Numbered from the stretch's first letter, positions 50,501-59,007 are shown. The stretch: DNA of 64,000 nt from Herbaspirillum rubrisubalbicans (GCF_003719195.1 NZ_CP024996.1:3596001-3660000); one strand, 5' to 3'. Numbers and translations are program-made. Notes: generated by a model from the letters alone, not told the origin.

Positions 50501-53500
50501 GATGACATAGACCTTCGATGTATTTTTCCCTGTCTTCAGGAAAACCGGGCGATCGAAGCGCACCGTCACTTCAATCACGTCATCCTTGCGGTAAAAACCA
50601 TTGTTCCCAGCAGGCGTGATGCTGGTGATGTCGAGATCGAGTTTGGAGGACGCATCGAAGGGCTTCAAGTAATTCAGCTTGAAACTCGTGTCAGCGCTGG
50701 TGTTGCCGGCCTGGTCGGTGATGGTGACATAGACCGTGTTGTCGCCCGGCTTGAGCATCGAACTCAAGGTAACCGTGGCGCCATTGCTGGAGACGGCCCC
50801 CGGCAAGACGCGTACTACACCCTGGCCAAGGGGCGAGGTGTGCGCTGCATCGGACCAGATCTGTATCACTGAACCGGGCGAACCCCCTTTGACCAGCAGC
50901 GTGGGAGTGCTTTGGGAGGTGATGTTATCGAACTTGGTGCCAGCAACGCCATCACGGCCGGTATCGCTGGAAGCATCCAGCTTGACTTCGCTGGGGGCGT
51001 CCGGCGTAGAGAGATCAAGCGTCAAGCTTGCTTTACTTCCGGCACCGGTCGGTAGCTTAAGCGCCACCTTGCCACTCTCGTTGCCGGCAGCATCCACCAA
51101 TTGCGCAAAAAGCTTCAATGGCACGCCGTCCACTGCAGATTTGCCTTTCACAAACCTGGTCAAGCTGTCGACAGAGGCCTGGATATAGCTCGCGTCCGTG
51201 AATTGCGCCTCGCCGCGATCATTGACGGTGGCTTCGGCCAGACGCAACTCGGCGAAGCCGTCCGCAGTCACCAGCAACTTGACCTTGGTGCCATTATCGG
51301 ATGCCTTGAACGCACCGGATGCCACGCTGATCTTCAATCCTTTGATCTGGTTGGTCACGACAGAAAAGGCGTCTTCAGGATTGGCGCTGGAAATGGCGTT
51401 GAGCTTGCCGCTCACCGGAACAGTAGCATCAGCGCGCAAGCCGCTGCTATCAAAGACCGGGGGATCAAGAATTTCAAGATTAGGATCGGCAGGCGGTGTG
51501 GTGTCGGCTTTATAGGGTGTATTCAACTGGGTTTTAACACCCAAGGCCTTGGCCAGATCGTCGCCGGGCACGGCGGCACCGTCTCTCTTGAACCATTTCC
51601 CCTGGGCGTCCGATCTGAACAGCACGTTGCCAAGGTCAGCGTAGATGAAGGCGTCGCTCTTGGTGAAACGCAGGGCATTGTCCGGGATGCTGATTGCGCC
51701 ATCCAGGCCGCGGGTAGCCGCGTCGCTACTGGAAAGCTGCAACGAGAAATGCAGCACGTCGCCGGTGCTGCCATTGGGGACGTAAGTGGCCATCAGGTCT
51801 CGCCCATCGACTTTCATGAGCAAGGTTGGCTCATTGCCGGGGCTCCAGGAAATCTTATACGGCAAAGTCATCACGACCTTGATGGTGTTGGAGGTCGTCT
51901 GTCCCGTCCCAGCGCCGTTGAAGGTGATGCGATCGCTAGTGGCCGGTGCGGCTTCAATGGCGATCTGATCGCTGAACAGGGCGATCCTGGCCCCTGCCGA
52001 GGCGAAGCCCAGTGCGCTGCCGGTGGCGCGCAACTGGAACTGGGCGCTGCCACTGTTGGGCTTATAGAAACTGCTTTCTGAATTGGCGCCTTTTTCAGCG
52101 GGCAACAGGAAATTGGAGGAATCAGTAGAGGAGCCGACGGCCGGACGTGCAGCATTTTCCAGGTTGTACTTGGCGGGGTCGTCGAGATGGGTGGGAATCG
52201 TCAAGGTGAAGAAACCACCACCCTTGTTTTGGGGGTCATTGACCGCCGCCTCGGCCGCATCCACGTCTTTCTTGGTCAGGACATAGTCATAGGTGAATGG
52301 TTTTGCATCCGCAATCGGCTTACCATCTGCATCCAAGCGGACGAATTCGATATGCAGGTTGTCGCCCACCTTGGCCGAAGCCGCCGTATTGATCTTCAGG
52401 GTCAAGCCATCGGTAAAACTGGAATAACTGACGTTGGCGTCCACGCCCTTGGCCAGCGTCTGGCCGGCAACCGGGACTTCCTTTTTCGTGTCGATACTAA
52501 TGTAGGGTACCTGGCTGCCGTTGGCCCCCGCCTCAGCGTCGCCCGTGGCCTGATACAGGCGGGCTGCGCCTTCATCCAGGCCGACCTGGGCTTTGGTGCC
52601 ATCGCCCTTGTCGACCTCGACCGAGCGTACCTTTTGCAAATCCAGCACGAGTTTGCCGTCAGCCCCCGTGACAAAGGCACCTGCCAGCACCTTGAGAGCC
52701 TTGTCCAGGGCATCATTGCTGGGAACGCCGGCAGCCCGCTGGGCCTGCGTCATGCCAGCCACCACGCCGAGTGCCAGGCCGTAGTTCTTGCCATCGGCTG
52801 TCTCGACAGGATTGCCGCCACCGCCCAGGAAAACGGGCAGCACGTGGACCAGATCACTGACGCTGATGCCGAAGGCCTTGGCGACGGCAGCATGGATGGC
52901 GTTCATGTTGTCCGGCGACAGATTCTGGCCGATCTGCATGGCCGCCAGCGTGGTCAACGGGTTGGCCGTGACCTGCTGGTCCGCATCCATGCCGCCGATA
53001 ACGGCAATCAGAGGAGTCGCACCCAAGGTCTGTTTGCCGATGATTTCGTCGCGATGGTCGGCGCTGTCGCCGGTATCGCTGACGACCACGCGCAGGATGT
53101 CCTGGGCGGTGACCATGCTCTTGTCGATCTTGAAGCTCATCCGGCCGTTGCGATCCACCGTGGTGGTGCTGGCGATTTCCTGCCAGGCGCCGCCTACCCA
53201 CTTCTGCGCACTGGCGCGCACTGACGCGCCGGCCAGGAAGGGGCCTGCTGCTGGGGTGACGGTGAGATTCCAGGTGTTGCTGGGCGGGGGGGGCGCGCCA
53301 TCGTTGCCGCTCGAAGGTGGAGTAGCAGAGGGCGTGGCGCTGATGCCGCTACCGTTTGCACTTCCGCCGCCACCGGCTGCCAGTCCCAGCAAGGCCAGCG
53401 CACCGCCGCCAATGGCCACCGGCAACTTCCAGTCCTTGCCCAGCCAACTTTCGCTCCCATCGGGACCGGCCTTGGGCGGTGTGCTCGGCAAGGGAGCTGC

Positions 53501-53923
53501 CTGGCGCAGCAGTTCTTCGCCCACGCTGGCAGGGGAGTCGTGGGCATCAGCAGCCTTGGAGGTACTGCTGGCCTGAGCCAGCAGGATGGGAGCGGTGTCA
53601 CCCTCTGCGTGAGAGGATTTTTCCAGGGTAGCTTCCTCTTCGTCGTCCTCGCCGCGACGCACCGACATGGCAGCTTCAGCGCTGGCCAGGGCACGCTCGG
53701 CAGCGCCCTCTTCCGGCACGATGGCCATATCGTACAAAGGCTGGTCTTCTGCCGGCAACTGTTGCTGGTCGTGCTGCTGGGCAGCCTTGGCGGATTTGGC
53801 GGACTTGCCGGCCACTGCATTGGTGCTGCGCCGGGTCGGCGGCATGATCAACGGTACCGGGGCAGTGCCCAATTGCTTGTTGCTGATCGGGTTGATTCCA
53901 GCCTTGTTTTGATCATTAGACAT
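44540..53923 (-). CDS. Large adhesin-like repeat protein, 3127 residues
   Basis: Predicted cell-surface protein. Residues 1-160 are polar and low-complexity. About 165-187 is WKLPVAIGGGALALLGLAAGGGG, closely matching the equivalent site in the giant adhesin. Then come many bacterial Ig-like domains, including three related units of about 130 residues at about 1565-1950 (Y.VGD.V.V.V.F.E.M......P.L...VG...R.A.Y), and from about 2545 a set of ...SYTW..G.......Y.V...D.GK.I.V.A.Y.D modules. Near residue 2991 DVDGNGTIDQND is an EF-hand or dockerin-like calcium loop. It has no BapA-prefix, no RTX repeats and no typical type I C-terminus, so its export route is uncertain. It lies between the MotA-like gene and the 7243-residue gene (73 bp away). 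Confidence 0.85.
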   Translation of the reverse strand: MSNDQNKAGINPISNKQLGTAPVPLIMPPTRRSTNAVAGKSAKSAKAAQQHDQQQLPAEDQPLYDMAIVPEEGAAERALASAEAAMSVRRGEDDEEEATLEKSSHAEGDTAPILLAQASSTSKAADAHDSPASVGEELLRQAAPLPSTPPKAGPDGSESWLGKDWKLPVAIGGGALALLGLAAGGGGSANGSGISATPSATPPSSGNDGAPPPPSNTWNLTVTPAAGPFLAGASVRASAQKWVGGAWQEIASTTTVDRNGRMSFKIDKSMVTAQDILRVVVSDTGDSADHRDEIIGKQTLGATPLIAVIGGMDADQQVTANPLTTLAAMQIGQNLSPDNMNAIHAAVAKAFGISVSDLVHVLPVFLGGGGNPVETADGKNYGLALGVVAGMTQAQRAAGVPSNDALDKALKVLAGAFVTGADGKLVLDLQKVRSVEVDKGDGTKAQVGLDEGAARLYQATGDAEAGANGSQVPYISIDTKKEVPVAGQTLAKGVDANVSYSSFTDGLTLKINTAASAKVGDNLHIEFVRLDADGKPIADAKPFTYDYVLTKKDVDAAEAAVNDPQNKGGGFFTLTIPTHLDDPAKYNLENAARPAVGSSTDSSNFLLPAEKGANSESSFYKPNSGSAQFQLRATGSALGFASAGARIALFSDQIAIEAAPATSDRITFNGAGTGQTTSNTIKVVMTLPYKISWSPGNEPTLLMKVDGRDLMATYVPNGSTGDVLHFSLQLSSSDAATRGLDGAISIPDNALRFTKSDAFIYADLGNVLFRSDAQGKWFKRDGAAVPGDDLAKALGVKTQLNTPYKADTTPPADPNLEILDPPVFDSSGLRADATVPVSGKLNAISSANPEDAFSVVTNQIKGLKISVASGAFKASDNGTKVKLLVTADGFAELRLAEATVNDRGEAQFTDASYIQASVDSLTRFVKGKSAVDGVPLKLFAQLVDAAGNESGKVALKLPTGAGSKASLTLDLSTPDAPSEVKLDASSDTGRDGVAGTKFDNITSQSTPTLLVKGGSPGSVIQIWSDAAHTSPLGQGVVRVLPGAVSSNGATVTLSSMLKPGDNTVYVTITDQAGNTSADTSFKLNYLKPFDASSKLDLDITSITPAGNNGFYRKDDVIEVTVRFDRPVFLKTGKNTSKVYVILQSDTEDGSQPQDTQTGMAVLVGGLDTDTLKFQYKVGQNVEFGTKRVFKAISLVNRDKVLEDVAGSTIETDQAKAVTGQRVMIDTIEPTKPQVSLPADIADGDTFSGAAALGKGINLNAESGSTVRLVFRKAGVDVWTKSVTATGPGQSVKLIAEDLEKIGQGVVEVRATATDPAGNRSAPSDTVQFKLDTIAPKATVASNPGGALVNKSVTFVINFDEALKSAPTKDYFDVANGTVNEVTPGDTATSWKIRVTPKAGVASGNIELRLKSGVASPLSDKAGNLVDTDKILATQAIDTMGPTASATADAGGPVMGGLVSFTVVLSEAIPPKLWGAVGTGNFIATNGTVDSVTPIDGSGGLRYKVMVRPKTSSGGSGPADTTISLSLLANPDSDGALIRDALGNQIDTGKSAGQPQILDLLVTQVVDVTPPTVAQLTLSAKATGSLPPKDGYYHVGDVVTVEVKFSEAMKIMGQPTVDIDLGGSAGIRRAVFNKLSDDKLSAFFDYVIVAGDNASTGIGLPANGIKLAGGGITDLAGNPAVLASQAKASDPAGVKIDTQAPFIAEAKIDSANVLASTGLYKAGAELKASVRWSEEISIDTAKGSPELTLNVGGKPRTATYTGLAADKKTLLFTYTVAADDNDAAGITIPAGAVKLQGAVITDVSGNAAVMDYSGSPANASFKVDTTAPGVASVVVNGRSDDVGTSSGIYRVGDKVIVTVSFNEDMRLNTDGGSPTLSLQVGAKSRVATYVANSANGKNLTFSYTLAGDDAALEGVAVLANVLALNGASLTDLAGNASQLTYTALPANAAVKVDNASPTLLSFSATADKKLLIDDVLQLRAKVSEPLRAGASLTVKLSNGGEVVLSADSSDPTQLVGSYKVLPGQNSSDLKVTSVSATTGKDLAGNDLSTVVPSNGSIAAPRPIEIDAARPPKPGVFQLDAASDAGISNADGITNVTLPSFYLDGLVIGAKVVVTATNPSGQMVKLLEFTATATSQTVAMSGTALTDGVYSKVMVQQQNPSSNFSEMTQLGNTKTLGQFEISTVVPSTPNSLVFDPIQDSLAENEYGNYLKEPDNAKTPGVKPDRNYGTTIREPRFYFLGGKDGEVAVLFRDMNKNNRFDEGDILLGRKTIGSDSLAPDYTLTINSPDTKKNGHYVDVEAENALANALYTDINLVLQSQSGTYGQASGFAYGNLKVFSSALPTTLSGARVTEATSETATRASTLSFSVDNGQEGARVSFSAELVGADGSRRTVDIGSGILSAAKTVLINTSALNGRYENFTAKQTYAGMTGTAIAVTKQAGGDLVMVWDHLAPTVQVAVKPGNGPTRPGDLVELVFTFSEEIKDFTVDDIVVNGGTLIDFAGSGLTRTAKFKPNDGNVLKGDVQVNGASYTDVVGNAGVASNKLDIVFNRPGAITLSGISGSAPQVGETLSAAVSDPDGNPAGTVSYTWTVGDTTVAGNNTATYKVKDADKGKKIKVTASYTDGANTPDTASSSETAQVTGPNNPPQVVFKVNGVVVDPDKNNVLRYGDTVTVEVNDKDGIATSPAAKYSWLDSHSFTQGQIADARNFVVTKDILAKDALIHFRAQYTDQAGNNELWTQEAQSFRVRPKQQPGTVSIKLIDNDGKEVVPSGDLKLGDELKAVVQDENDAGKIEYHWIVGGEDRGVGSGSHYQVGSGDYGKDIKVQAIYVDKDGGQESPTSTTSFTVGPKPGNKLPTGDVTISGDGMLGTVLTAQPDNIKDDDGLATNPAYTYKWYSVVNKVTGEKTEISAAHFQGNDSSKLVVTTDLLGKDIQVEAQFKDLADFDNKVTGSKTISPSLPGVFTVTAPLSFTGLMDQDTKAKLLKVAPNSNLYILDVDGNGTIDQNDARTYIGNLDANASIGVTTAGGQGRATLLGKDSTWWSRFDELDKDILGTATGAKGVIGSGDTADVPAKDFWTASAVNASGNSHFVWTKDGAPYAKANISYEGDPNRSHYYLFEVKVNAGGVLPG

Positions 53924-54002
53924 ACGAAGGGTGCTTTCTCTGGTCTAGGGTCTAGGGAGTGAGTAATGAAAAAATAGGTGACGGCACCGGTGCGCCAGAC
54001 AG

Positions 54003-54031
54003 GCCAGGGCCAACATCAAGTTGGCCCTGGC
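54003..54031 (-). other. Strong intercistronic hairpin before the 3127-residue gene
   Basis: Perfect 12-bp inverted repeat GCCAGGGCCAAC (54003-54014) and GTTGGCCCTGGC (54020-54031) with a 5-nt loop. It lies 12 bp after the stop of the MotA-like gene and 80 bp before the adhesin start. It has no T-run on either strand, so it fits an mRNA processing or stabilising structure or a leaky terminator better than a strong terminator. Confidence 0.6.
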
Positions 54032-54043
54032 TGCTATTGCGGC

Positions 54044-55669
54044 TTAGGTGCTGGCACCGGGATCGCCCTCCAACTTGGGCGATTGTTGCAGCGGGTCTTG
54101 CACGTGCTTCTCGGCAAAGGCCTGCAGATCCGGTATGGCCCATTGCGACTGGGCTTGTGCCTTGGCGACAATACTGATATCGAGCTTGTCGATGCGGGCG
54201 ATGATTTCGATCAACTGCGGTTGCAACTGCTGGCCTTGCTGCAGCAGCTGGGCACCTACCGTTTCGACAGCGACCTGAGTGCCACTGGCAGCGCCCTGTA
54301 TGTTGCTCAGCGCCAGGCCATGTTCGCGTTGTTCGCGCAGGCTGGCGTCGATCAGTTCGGCGACCTGGCGCATGTCCTGGCCCAGGCCGTTCCTGATGCT
54401 GTCGGCGTGTTCACGCATGGCCTGGCGCGACAGTTCGGCATCCTGTGCTGTGGCGGCAAGCAGTTCGCCGAGCTTGCGGGAGGCATTCTTCTGGTCTTCG
54501 CTGAGTTCGGTCTGGCCTACGGCGATGCCGGCCAGATGGACTTCCATCGCACGCACGCTGGTGAGCAGGCCGTGGTGCGCCTGTTGGGTTTCTTCGAACT
54601 TATGCACCAGCGAACCCAGACGCTGCTCCATGGTGGCGGCGATATGTTCCAGTTGGGGACGATCCATGGCCTGGGCTGCGGTCCGCTTTTCCAGGCTCTC
54701 CAGCCACTTGGTCAGTGGTTCGCTGACCTGGCGCATCCGTGAGGAAGCCAGCAGGATGGCGTCGGTCTGCTGGTGCATTTCGCTGCGGATGGCGCGCATT
54801 TCCTGCAATTGCGCCAGGCCGGCGGCAGGGTCGCCGGCCAGCTGGAGCGCTTGTCGTTCGCCATCCTGGGCTTGCGCCGGGGCGCAGACAGCGTCGGCCG
54901 TACTCATGTAAGCCAGTTCGGCACGGACACACAGTACTCGTTGCAGCTTCTTGGTGGCCAGCAACTGGACGTTGTTGACGATAGAGCCGCCCAGGCCCAG
55001 CAGCGAGGCGACGAAGGCATCACCCATGCCGGCCAGGGGGCCGCTCATCTTCTGGAAGAACTGCGCCATCATGTCGCTGCCTTCGGTACCGGCGACCCCG
55101 AACAGGCCGATCAGGGCGGCCACTTCCTTCAGGGTCACGATCAGGCCCAGGAAGGTGCCAAACAGGCCCAGGCCGATCAGGGTGTTGGCGATGTACTGCG
55201 GCAGCGTGGTGCGGCGCTGGATGTTGAGCACAAAACTGTCGGCCTGGTGTTGCAGGCGGACCGGATCATGGGTCAAGGGCTGGCCATCCTTGCGCAGCAG
55301 TTGCTGGAACAGCTCGCGCACTTCCAGCGCGGCGGAACCGGTGTGCAGGCTGTCGTTAAGGTTGGCCAGCTTGGTCGACTGGTCCTGTCCCTCGGCAGAC
55401 TTGAAGCGACGGATCAGCCATTCCAGGTACTTGCCTTCGGTCAGCAGATGCCTGGTCTGCCAGATCGTCAGCAGTTGGCCGCACACGGTCACGATCACCA
55501 GCAGGACGACGAAGAAGGGGTTGGCGGCCTGTTTGATCAGCTTCATGACGCTCTCATAAAGCCATACGTTGATCATCACGTACATGACAAACACTGCCAG
55601 GGTGCCTGTCCAGGGCAACAGGTAGGCCGGATCGGGCGCGGATTGCTTGGGCAGAGAGATGGGTTTCAT
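54044..55669 (-). CDS. MotA/TolQ/ExbB-family channel protein (SiiB-like) with long coiled-coil tail
   Basis: 541-residue inner-membrane protein. Predicted TM helices are about 19-38, 49-70, 158-180 and 208-237; the last two (ANTLIGLGLFGTFLGLIVTL and GPLAGMGDAFVASLLGLGGSIVNN) carry the glycine-rich MotA/TolQ channel signature. After TM4, about 300 residues form a long helical, Gln/Ala/Glu-rich cytoplasmic tail. In type I adhesin systems SiiB-like proteins form a proton channel with a SiiA partner and use proton motive force to control adhesin activity. The partner here is the MotB-like gene at 21750-22601. The gene sits 42 bp after the HlyD gene and has an AAGGAA ribosome site. The tail also recalls ZorA of Zorya defence, but no ZorC or ZorD is nearby. 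Confidence 0.83.
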   Translation of the reverse strand: MKPISLPKQSAPDPAYLLPWTGTLAVFVMYVMINVWLYESVMKLIKQAANPFFVVLLVIVTVCGQLLTIWQTRHLLTEGKYLEWLIRRFKSAEGQDQSTKLANLNDSLHTGSAALEVRELFQQLLRKDGQPLTHDPVRLQHQADSFVLNIQRRTTLPQYIANTLIGLGLFGTFLGLIVTLKEVAALIGLFGVAGTEGSDMMAQFFQKMSGPLAGMGDAFVASLLGLGGSIVNNVQLLATKKLQRVLCVRAELAYMSTADAVCAPAQAQDGERQALQLAGDPAAGLAQLQEMRAIRSEMHQQTDAILLASSRMRQVSEPLTKWLESLEKRTAAQAMDRPQLEHIAATMEQRLGSLVHKFEETQQAHHGLLTSVRAMEVHLAGIAVGQTELSEDQKNASRKLGELLAATAQDAELSRQAMREHADSIRNGLGQDMRQVAELIDASLREQREHGLALSNIQGAASGTQVAVETVGAQLLQQGQQLQPQLIEIIARIDKLDISIVAKAQAQSQWAIPDLQAFAEKHVQDPLQQSPKLEGDPGAST

Positions 55670-55711
55670 TCAATTTTCCTTGTAGTTGGTAGTAGTGGCA
55701 ATCGAGGGTTG

Positions 55712-56902
55712 TTATCGCTCCCCCATCGATTCCTGGAGCGTCTTGGCGATGGGCTTGACCAAGAAGGACAGGACGGTACGGGTGTTGGCCTTGATTTCGA
55801 CGGTGGCCGTCATGCCAGGCTTGACGTGGATGGCGCTGGATTTCTCGCCCTTGAAGACGGCTTCCTCCAAGGCGATGTGAACGCGGTAGTACGGCACTGC
55901 GCCCTGGCGTGTCTCGTCCAGCAAGGTATCGGGGCTGACATAGACGACATGACCGTTGAGGGTGCCGTAGATGGAATAGTCGTAGGCATCGAGCTTGACG
56001 TTGGCCTGCTGGCCGACCTTGACGTAAGCGGAGTCGGCCGTGGAAACCTTGACTTCGACGATGAGGTTGTCCACCGGCAGGATTTCCATGACCACGTCAC
56101 CTGGACGCACCACGCCGCCGATGGTGGTGACGCGGATGTTCTTGACGACGCCATCGGCCGGTGCCTTGAGCTCGGTATGCTCCAGCACTTGGCTGCGATC
56201 CTCGAGCTGTTCGCGCTGGGTGTTGAGGTCTTCTTGTACCTTGGTCATGTCCACCAGCGCTTCCTGGAAATACTTGTTGCGCTTGTTGTTGATCTGGGCG
56301 CGGATGTCGGCGACGTTGCGCTGCAGACGCAGCACGTCGGCACGACCGACGTCGCCGGTCTTTTCCAGGTTACGGTTCATCTCCAGCTCCTGCGAGGCCA
56401 GGCCGAGCATGTCGTTCAAGGCTTGCAGGTCCTGGTCGATCAGCGTCTTGCGCTTGACGTACAGGTCTTTCTGGTTGGAGATGTATTCCTTGTAGTCCAG
56501 CAGGTCGGGATCGAAGACCAGCGGCTGGCCATACACTTCGGCGCGCAGGCGGGCCAGACTGATGCGCAGGGCGGCCACCTTGGCGCGACTGTCGTTGAGC
56601 GAGGTCTGCACGCGATCCTGCTCCAGCACCATCAGCAATTGGCCCTGCTTGACGGCTTCGCCTTCCTTGACCAGGATCTGCTTGACCGGGCCGCCATCGG
56701 GCGCCTGCACCGACTGCGTACGAGAGACAGCGATCACCTGGCCCTGGGCGCGAGTGACCTGGTCGATTGGGCTCACGGCGGCCCAGACCAGCAGCAGGAC
56801 CACGCTGAGCATGGACAAGCGCAGCATCCAGCGCGCCGAGACCAGGGGGTTGTGGGAGTCGTTTTTCTTCATGTTCAATGTCATGGTCATGGCCGGCCTC
56901 AC
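55712..56902 (-). CDS. HlyD-family type I secretion adaptor
   Basis: 396-residue periplasmic adaptor that links the inner-membrane ABC exporter to the TolC-type channel. One TM helix lies at about residues 27-43. It is followed by TRAQGQVIAVSRTQSVQAPDGGPVKQILVKEGEAVKQGQLL, the first lipoyl half, a long coiled-coil hairpin at about 95-225, and the second lipoyl half TELKAPADGVVKNIRVTTIGGVVRPGDVVMEI. The frame begins at a GTG (56902) that overlaps the ABC gene stop; ATGs at 56890 and 56872 are alternative starts. The overlap shows cotranslation with the ABC gene. Confidence 0.92.
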   Translation of the reverse strand: MRPAMTMTLNMKKNDSHNPLVSARWMLRLSMLSVVLLLVWAAVSPIDQVTRAQGQVIAVSRTQSVQAPDGGPVKQILVKEGEAVKQGQLLMVLEQDRVQTSLNDSRAKVAALRISLARLRAEVYGQPLVFDPDLLDYKEYISNQKDLYVKRKTLIDQDLQALNDMLGLASQELEMNRNLEKTGDVGRADVLRLQRNVADIRAQINNKRNKYFQEALVDMTKVQEDLNTQREQLEDRSQVLEHTELKAPADGVVKNIRVTTIGGVVRPGDVVMEILPVDNLIVEVKVSTADSAYVKVGQQANVKLDAYDYSIYGTLNGHVVYVSPDTLLDETRQGAVPYYRVHIALEEAVFKGEKSSAIHVKPGMTATVEIKANTRTVLSFLVKPIAKTLQESMGER

Positions 56903-59007
56903 GCAATCACACCGGGTACGCCGGTATTGGTGCTGGGCACTTCACCGCGCAGGCGAGCCAGGACGGCGTCACGCGGGCCGTCGAGCACGATGCGGTTGCC
57001 CACCACCACGATGACGCGCTCGACCATGGGCAGGAAGGCAGGCTTGTGGGTCACCACGACCAAGGTGCGACCACCGTTGATTTCTTCATTCAGTACGTTC
57101 AGGCAGTGACGTTCCAGGTCTTCATCCATGGAAGCGGTGGGCTCGTCGAGCAGGAAGATGTCAGGACGGCACAGCAGCAGTCGGGTGAAGGCCACCAGTT
57201 GGCGCTGGCCACCGGAGAGGCCGCGTCCACCCTCCTGGATCGGCAAGTCCAAGCCCTTGGGATGGGCCGAGACCAGGCGCAGCAGGCCGGTGCGTTCCAT
57301 TACCTGGCGCAGCACTTCGTCGCCGGGATCTGGCAGGCCGATCAGCAGGTTTTCGCGCAGGGTGCCGACGAACAGACGATGGTCTTGCTGGAGATAGCCG
57401 ATGTGCTGGTTCAGCGTCAGCCGATTGATGTTGGACAGATCCAGACCATCGAGCAGGATGCGGCCCTGTTGCGGTCGGTAGAGCCCGGACAGCAGGCGCA
57501 GGATGGTGGACTTGCCGGCACCGATCGGCCCCAGGATGGCGACCCGCTCGCCGGCCTTGATGGTGAGCTGGTCGATGGTCATGGCGTTGAGCAGGCTGCC
57601 GGCGTAGGTGAACTTGGCTTCTTCGACGCGGAACTCTCCGCGCAGGCTGTCGGGCGTCAACTGACGGTCGCTGCCCTGGTCGGTCTGCAAGGCATAGATT
57701 TTTTCCAGGCCGGCCAGGGTGGCCTTGGTATGGGCACGCTGCACCATCAGGCCGGGGATCATGGCCACCGGCGCCAGGATGCGCCCCCCCAGGATGGAAC
57801 AGGCGATGAGCGCGCCCATGGTGATCTGGCCATTGATGACCAGAAAGGAGCCAACGATGACGGTGGTCGAATAGCTCAGTTGCTGCAGCATGGCGGCGAT
57901 GTAGCCGGCGTGATCGCCGATGGCGCGCATGGCCATGTCGCTGCGGATGGATTCGGCGCTCACGTCGATCCAGCGCGAGAGGAACTTCCACCCACCGGAA
58001 CCGGACTTGATGGTCTCGACCCCTTCCACCGTCTCCACCAGCAGGCCGGTCTTGAGGTTGGAGGCCGCAGCGCTCTTGTCGGCCAAGCGCACCACCTTGC
58101 GGTTGGAAAGATAGCCGATGGCAATCGCGGCCAAGCCGAAGAGCGTAGGTACCATTGCCATCCAGGGGCTGGCGATGAAGGCGATCACAAGGACGAACAG
58201 CAGGCCCAGCGGCAAGTCGACCAGAGTGAACAGGGTCTGCGAGGTGTAGAAGGAGCGGATCTGTTCATAGCCGCGCAACTGGCCGGCCAGGCTACCTACC
58301 GAGCCGGGTAGCTGGTCTACCCGCACCGAGAGCAGGCGCTCGAAGAGTGCTTGCGAAAGCTTGGCATCCAGTCCCGAGACGACGTTGTCCATGATGTGCG
58401 AACGGGCGAACTTCATGCCCAGTTCGAACAGGATGGCCAGCGATACGCCGATGGCCAGTACGATGAGCGTGGCCACGCCGTGGGTAGGAATGACGCGATC
58501 GTAGACCTGCATGGAGAAGATCGATGCACCCAACGCGATGATGCTCATCACTACCGAGGCGATGACCACTTCGAGAATGATGGGACGGAACTCGGCCAGG
58601 GCTTCCTTGAAGACACGCTCGAAACCGTTCTGCCCGTCCTTGGCGCCCAGCGCGGCGAAGTCAAGTCGGTAGGCCCCGTCGATCAGGTCACTGTCGCTGA
58701 TGAGGGCATGGCCTTCTTCGCTGATGAAGATCCAACGCCCATCGGGCCGCTGGTCGACGATGATGCCCCAGCCGCGCTCGTTGACCACGCCCAGCATGGG
58801 GAGCTGGGCGCGCTCCGGGATGTCTGATTGTTGCGCCTTGGGCAGGCTCAGGGCAGTGCATAAAACCTGAAGGTCGACGGCGGCACTGCCGTTCTTGCCC
58901 ATGGCAGTAGCAATGGCTGCATCCAGGCGCACACTGTCGATCACCACACCTTGGCGCCGGGCGGCGGTCATCACCGCCCACGACAAGGAAGACGCCAGTT
59001 CGCTCAT
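56899..59007 (-). CDS. Type I secretion ABC transporter (LapB/SiiF-like)
   Basis: 702-residue exporter. The N-terminal about 135 residues look like a C39-peptidase-like domain without the catalytic cysteine, as in LapB- and HlyB-type exporters of large RTX adhesins. Six TM helices lie at about 155-430. The ATPase has Walker A GPIGAGKST near residue 492, signature LSGGQRQ near 597, Walker B FLLDEPTASMDED near 617-628 and switch histidine in VVTHKPAF near 652. All ATPase motifs are intact. It is followed with overlap by the HlyD gene. The substrates are inferred to be the two giant proteins downstream. GGAG precedes the ATG at 59007. Confidence 0.93.
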   Translation of the reverse strand: MSELASSLSWAVMTAARRQGVVIDSVRLDAAIATAMGKNGSAAVDLQVLCTALSLPKAQQSDIPERAQLPMLGVVNERGWGIIVDQRPDGRWIFISEEGHALISDSDLIDGAYRLDFAALGAKDGQNGFERVFKEALAEFRPIILEVVIASVVMSIIALGASIFSMQVYDRVIPTHGVATLIVLAIGVSLAILFELGMKFARSHIMDNVVSGLDAKLSQALFERLLSVRVDQLPGSVGSLAGQLRGYEQIRSFYTSQTLFTLVDLPLGLLFVLVIAFIASPWMAMVPTLFGLAAIAIGYLSNRKVVRLADKSAAASNLKTGLLVETVEGVETIKSGSGGWKFLSRWIDVSAESIRSDMAMRAIGDHAGYIAAMLQQLSYSTTVIVGSFLVINGQITMGALIACSILGGRILAPVAMIPGLMVQRAHTKATLAGLEKIYALQTDQGSDRQLTPDSLRGEFRVEEAKFTYAGSLLNAMTIDQLTIKAGERVAILGPIGAGKSTILRLLSGLYRPQQGRILLDGLDLSNINRLTLNQHIGYLQQDHRLFVGTLRENLLIGLPDPGDEVLRQVMERTGLLRLVSAHPKGLDLPIQEGGRGLSGGQRQLVAFTRLLLCRPDIFLLDEPTASMDEDLERHCLNVLNEEINGGRTLVVVTHKPAFLPMVERVIVVVGNRIVLDGPRDAVLARLRGEVPSTNTGVPGVIA

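Noticed and set aside
20536..55669. Zorya-type phage defence, because of the MotA-like protein with a long tail and a MotB-like partner
   Set aside because: No ZorC, ZorD or ZorE-like gene is present, the two genes are 31 kb apart, and the neighbours are a complete type I exporter with adhesins.
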